Shown here: positions 62,409 through 64,000 of the stretch, one piece after another
How positions within the stretch are numbered: position 1 is the stretch's first letter
Layout of the letters: every line of letters starts with the position of its first letter
Origin: Bordetella flabilis
Lineage (GTDB): Bacteria > Pseudomonadota > Gammaproteobacteria > Burkholderiales > Burkholderiaceae_B
NCBI RefSeq assembly: GCF_001676725.1
Contig: NZ_CP016172.1
Coordinates: 620,001-684,000 of the forward strand
Direction of reading: 5' to 3'
DNA: 64,000 nt
The notes under the pieces: model-generated
What the model was told of the DNA's origin: nothing
Seen by the model: only the letters and a program-made list of their open reading frames with translations
The model's database searches: none
Made by a program: the position numbers and the translations under genes

Positions 62409-63302
62409 TTACGGGGTCGCCGGCGGCTGCTTCTCGCGGCTTAGATAAAGAGCGTATTGGCGAGTGAATACCGCGCCGAAGAAGAAGATCTGCGCCGAGT
62501 AATAGATCCATAGCAGCAGGGCCACCACCGAGCCGGCCGCCCCATAGGCCGAGGCCACCGCGCCGCGGCCCAGGTACAGGCCGATGCCCCACTTGCCAAG
62601 CAGGAACAAGGCCGCTGTCACCACCGCGCCGGGCAGCACGTGCCGCCACGGAATCACCGCGTTCGGCAGCAGCTTGTAGATGACGGCGAACAGCGCCGCC
62701 ACCACCGCGAAAGAGAAGACACCCGACAGGATCTCTGCGGCCATCGCGAACGTGGAATTCGTCCACAGCGTGCCGTAGTAATCGTGCGCCGCGGCCAGTG
62801 CCGCGTTCACGGTCAGGGAAATCAGCAGGAACAGGGCCAGCACCAGCACCAGCCCGAAGGACAGCAGCCGGCTGTGCACCAGCCCGTGCACGCCGCTGCG
62901 GCGTTTGCCGCGCACGTCCCACAGTTCATCCAGGCTTTCCTTCAGTTCCGCGAAGGCAGTGGTGGCGCTGAATACCAGTACGGCCAGCGAGATCACCGTG
63001 GCCAGCAGCCCGCCGCCCGACTCATGGGCGCTGGCGAGCACGATCTGGATTACTTCCGCGCCCCGGTCGCCCATCAGGTCGCGCAATTGGCCTACCAGTT
63101 CCGACCGCACCGCCTGCTCGCCGAAGAACGCTCCGGCGACCGCGATCACCAGGATAAGCATGGGCGCGAGGGAGAAAATGGTGTACAGGGCCAGCGCCGC
63201 CCCTTTGCTGGAGGCGCGGTGCTCCGACCATTGCCTGGCGGATGCCACCAGCAGGCGAAGCAGGGCGGGAGGATGGGCGCGCAGGCGGGACAGTAAGGAC
63301 AT
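62409..63302 (-). CDS. YihY/BrkB-family inner-membrane protein
   Basis: Membrane protein of 297 residues with about six hydrophobic segments. Family motifs: [40 protein letters not shown], and [21 protein letters not shown], then [21 protein letters not shown]. First described with Brk serum resistance in Bordetella and wrongly called ribonuclease BN in some lists; function unsettled. ATG at 63302 is chosen because it gives the usual N-terminus. Confidence 0.93.
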   Translation of the reverse strand: MSLLSRLRAHPPALLRLLVASARQWSEHRASSKGAALALYTIFSLAPMLILVIAVAGAFFGEQAVRSELVGQLRDLMGDRGAEVIQIVLASAHESGGGLLATVISLAVLVFSATTAFAELKESLDELWDVRGKRRSGVHGLVHSRLLSFGLVLVLALFLLISLTVNAALAAAHDYYGTLWTNSTFAMAAEILSGVFSFAVVAALFAVIYKLLPNAVIPWRHVLPGAVVTAALFLLGKWGIGLYLGRGAVASAYGAAGSVVALLLWIYYSAQIFFFGAVFTRQYALYLSREKQPPATP

Positions 63303-63645
63303 ATGTGGACTCGCCTTTTTCGGTCGTTCGAAACGTGTGCCTGTCACCGGCCACGCCTTGACGTGTGGAGAGCAACCGATGTTCCCGTGGCGCCACACGC
63401 GTGCGGCGCGCAGGCCAGGGCATGATCGGTGAGCCGTGCAAGACCTTACCAGTTGCGTCGGCACCTCGCCACAAAGGCAGGGCCCCCGATAGGTGCCAGG
63501 GATTACCCGTCCTGCCGCGTTCCCTGCTAATAATACTGGCGCCTCGAAACCGTCAGGGGTGGGCCGGGCATGCGGGCTGCGGGGTTCGACGCGGTACGTG
63601 CCCGGGGAAGCCGGGTTCAGGCAGACACCACATCACGGCGTGACC
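63303..63645. other. Non-coding spacer before the last gene
   Basis: 343 bases with no supportable gene. It should hold the divergent promoters of the BrkB-type gene and the gene at 63646. A TAATAATAC patch near 63527-63537 is the only AT-rich element and might be a -10 for the plus strand. No repeats or strong hairpins noticed. Confidence 0.4.
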
Positions 63646-64000
63646 ATGGATGCGAGCGACGCGAATAACGCTGATCGGGCGGATAGGCGGGACGATTCCG
63701 GCGGACCGGAAGGTTCCGGGGCCACGGGACGTATCACCAATGCCCGTGCGCTGCCCGCGTACCCCGGCGCGCCATGGCATCTGCACGGGGATGCTTGCAT
63801 ATCGGCCTGGCTGATCGACACGGCGCTGATTTCCCTTCCTGTGCCCGGCACCCGCTATATGCGCATCGGCCGGCGCTGTTTCTTCTTCCTGGTCTGGGCC
63901 AGGTATCTGCCCGGAGGCACCCTCAGCTACGACGAACTCGCCGCCGGCGTACTCCTGCGCCATCCCGGCATGTTGCCGCCGGCGGCGACGCTGCACCAGG
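63646..64000 (+). CDS. Acetoacetate decarboxylase-like domain protein (3' end outside window)
   Basis: The frame starts at ATG 63646 and runs off the edge after 118 codons. After a polar N-terminus of some 40 residues, PWHLHGDACISAWLIDTALIS, then YMRIGRRCFFFLVWARYLPG and GTLSYDELAAGVLLRHPGM resembles the acetoacetate-decarboxylase-like beta-barrel family. The lysine needed for decarboxylation would lie outside the window, so activity cannot be judged. Confidence 0.6.
   Translation, partial: MDASDANNADRADRRDDSGGPEGSGATGRITNARALPAYPGAPWHLHGDACISAWLIDTALISLPVPGTRYMRIGRRCFFFLVWARYLPGGTLSYDELAAGVLLRHPGMLPPAATLHQ

Overview
The window is high-GC (roughly two-thirds G+C by eye) chromosomal DNA from a Betaproteobacterium, most likely Bordetella, Achromobacter or another Alcaligenaceae. 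The main reasons are the gene order TPR protein-lolB-ispE-tRNA-Gln-prs-rplY-pth-(insert)-ychF, a Bug-type periplasmic binding protein, a RibB fused to a degenerate RibA domain followed by ribH-nusB-thiL-pgpA-pncC, and the yfhL ferredoxin-coaD-rsmD/ftsY group. No rRNA, phage, IS element or CRISPR array was seen. One tRNA gene is present.

Layout. 1-2.5 kb: end of a sugar-acid locus (TRAP binding protein cut by the window edge, uronate dehydrogenase, divergent FadR-type regulator). 2.8-5.5 kb: homogentisate degradation (hmgA, fah). 5.6-15.5 kb: housekeeping block with mutM, TPR protein, lolB, ispE, tRNA-Gln, prs, rplY, pth and ychF; a CPBP membrane protease and a small DUF4160/DUF2442-HTH module sit between pth and ychF. 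15.6-24.2 kb: accessory genes (FNT channel, Tat-exported alpha/beta hydrolase, LysR regulator, Bug protein plus sulfatase behind tandem repeats, dkgB, MFS exporter). 24.4-32.2 kb: a YbhGFSR-like ABC exporter with its own outer-membrane factor and a divergent TetR regulator. 32.6-49.1 kb: AsmA, MOSC-N protein, BenE, ferredoxin, coaD, rsmD, ftsY, CYTH/CHAD protein, riboflavin/NusB/thiamine/phospholipid block, pyrF, ndh, dgkA. 49.2-61.0 kb: a co-directional sugar-acid catabolic cluster. 61.1-64.0 kb: FUSC and BrkB-type membrane proteins and the start of an acetoacetate-decarboxylase-like gene.

How the genes work together. The 49-61 kb cluster joins an autoregulated-looking FadR regulator, an idonate-dehydrogenase-like enzyme, a complete TRAP transporter, three different acid-sugar dehydratases (UxaA family, mandelate-racemase family, ManD), an SDR and a FAH-type hydrolase, and ends with an LDH2-type dehydrogenase. 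This set fits import of a sugar acid, dehydration to a 2-keto-3-deoxy acid, C4 oxidation and hydrolytic cleavage to pyruvate plus a hydroxy acid; the substrate cannot be told from sequence.

The most interesting non-coding signals are twin TGCAA-N3-TTGCA palindromes over a leaderless promoter in front of a frameshifted DUF4160 gene, a prs-rplY spacer with four complementary segments able to form alternative hairpins, 7-bp and 14-bp tandem repeats in front of the Bug gene, a degenerate 15-bp repeat tract behind tetR, a 25-bp palindrome before the FadR gene, and overlapping divergent start codons of rsmD and ftsY.
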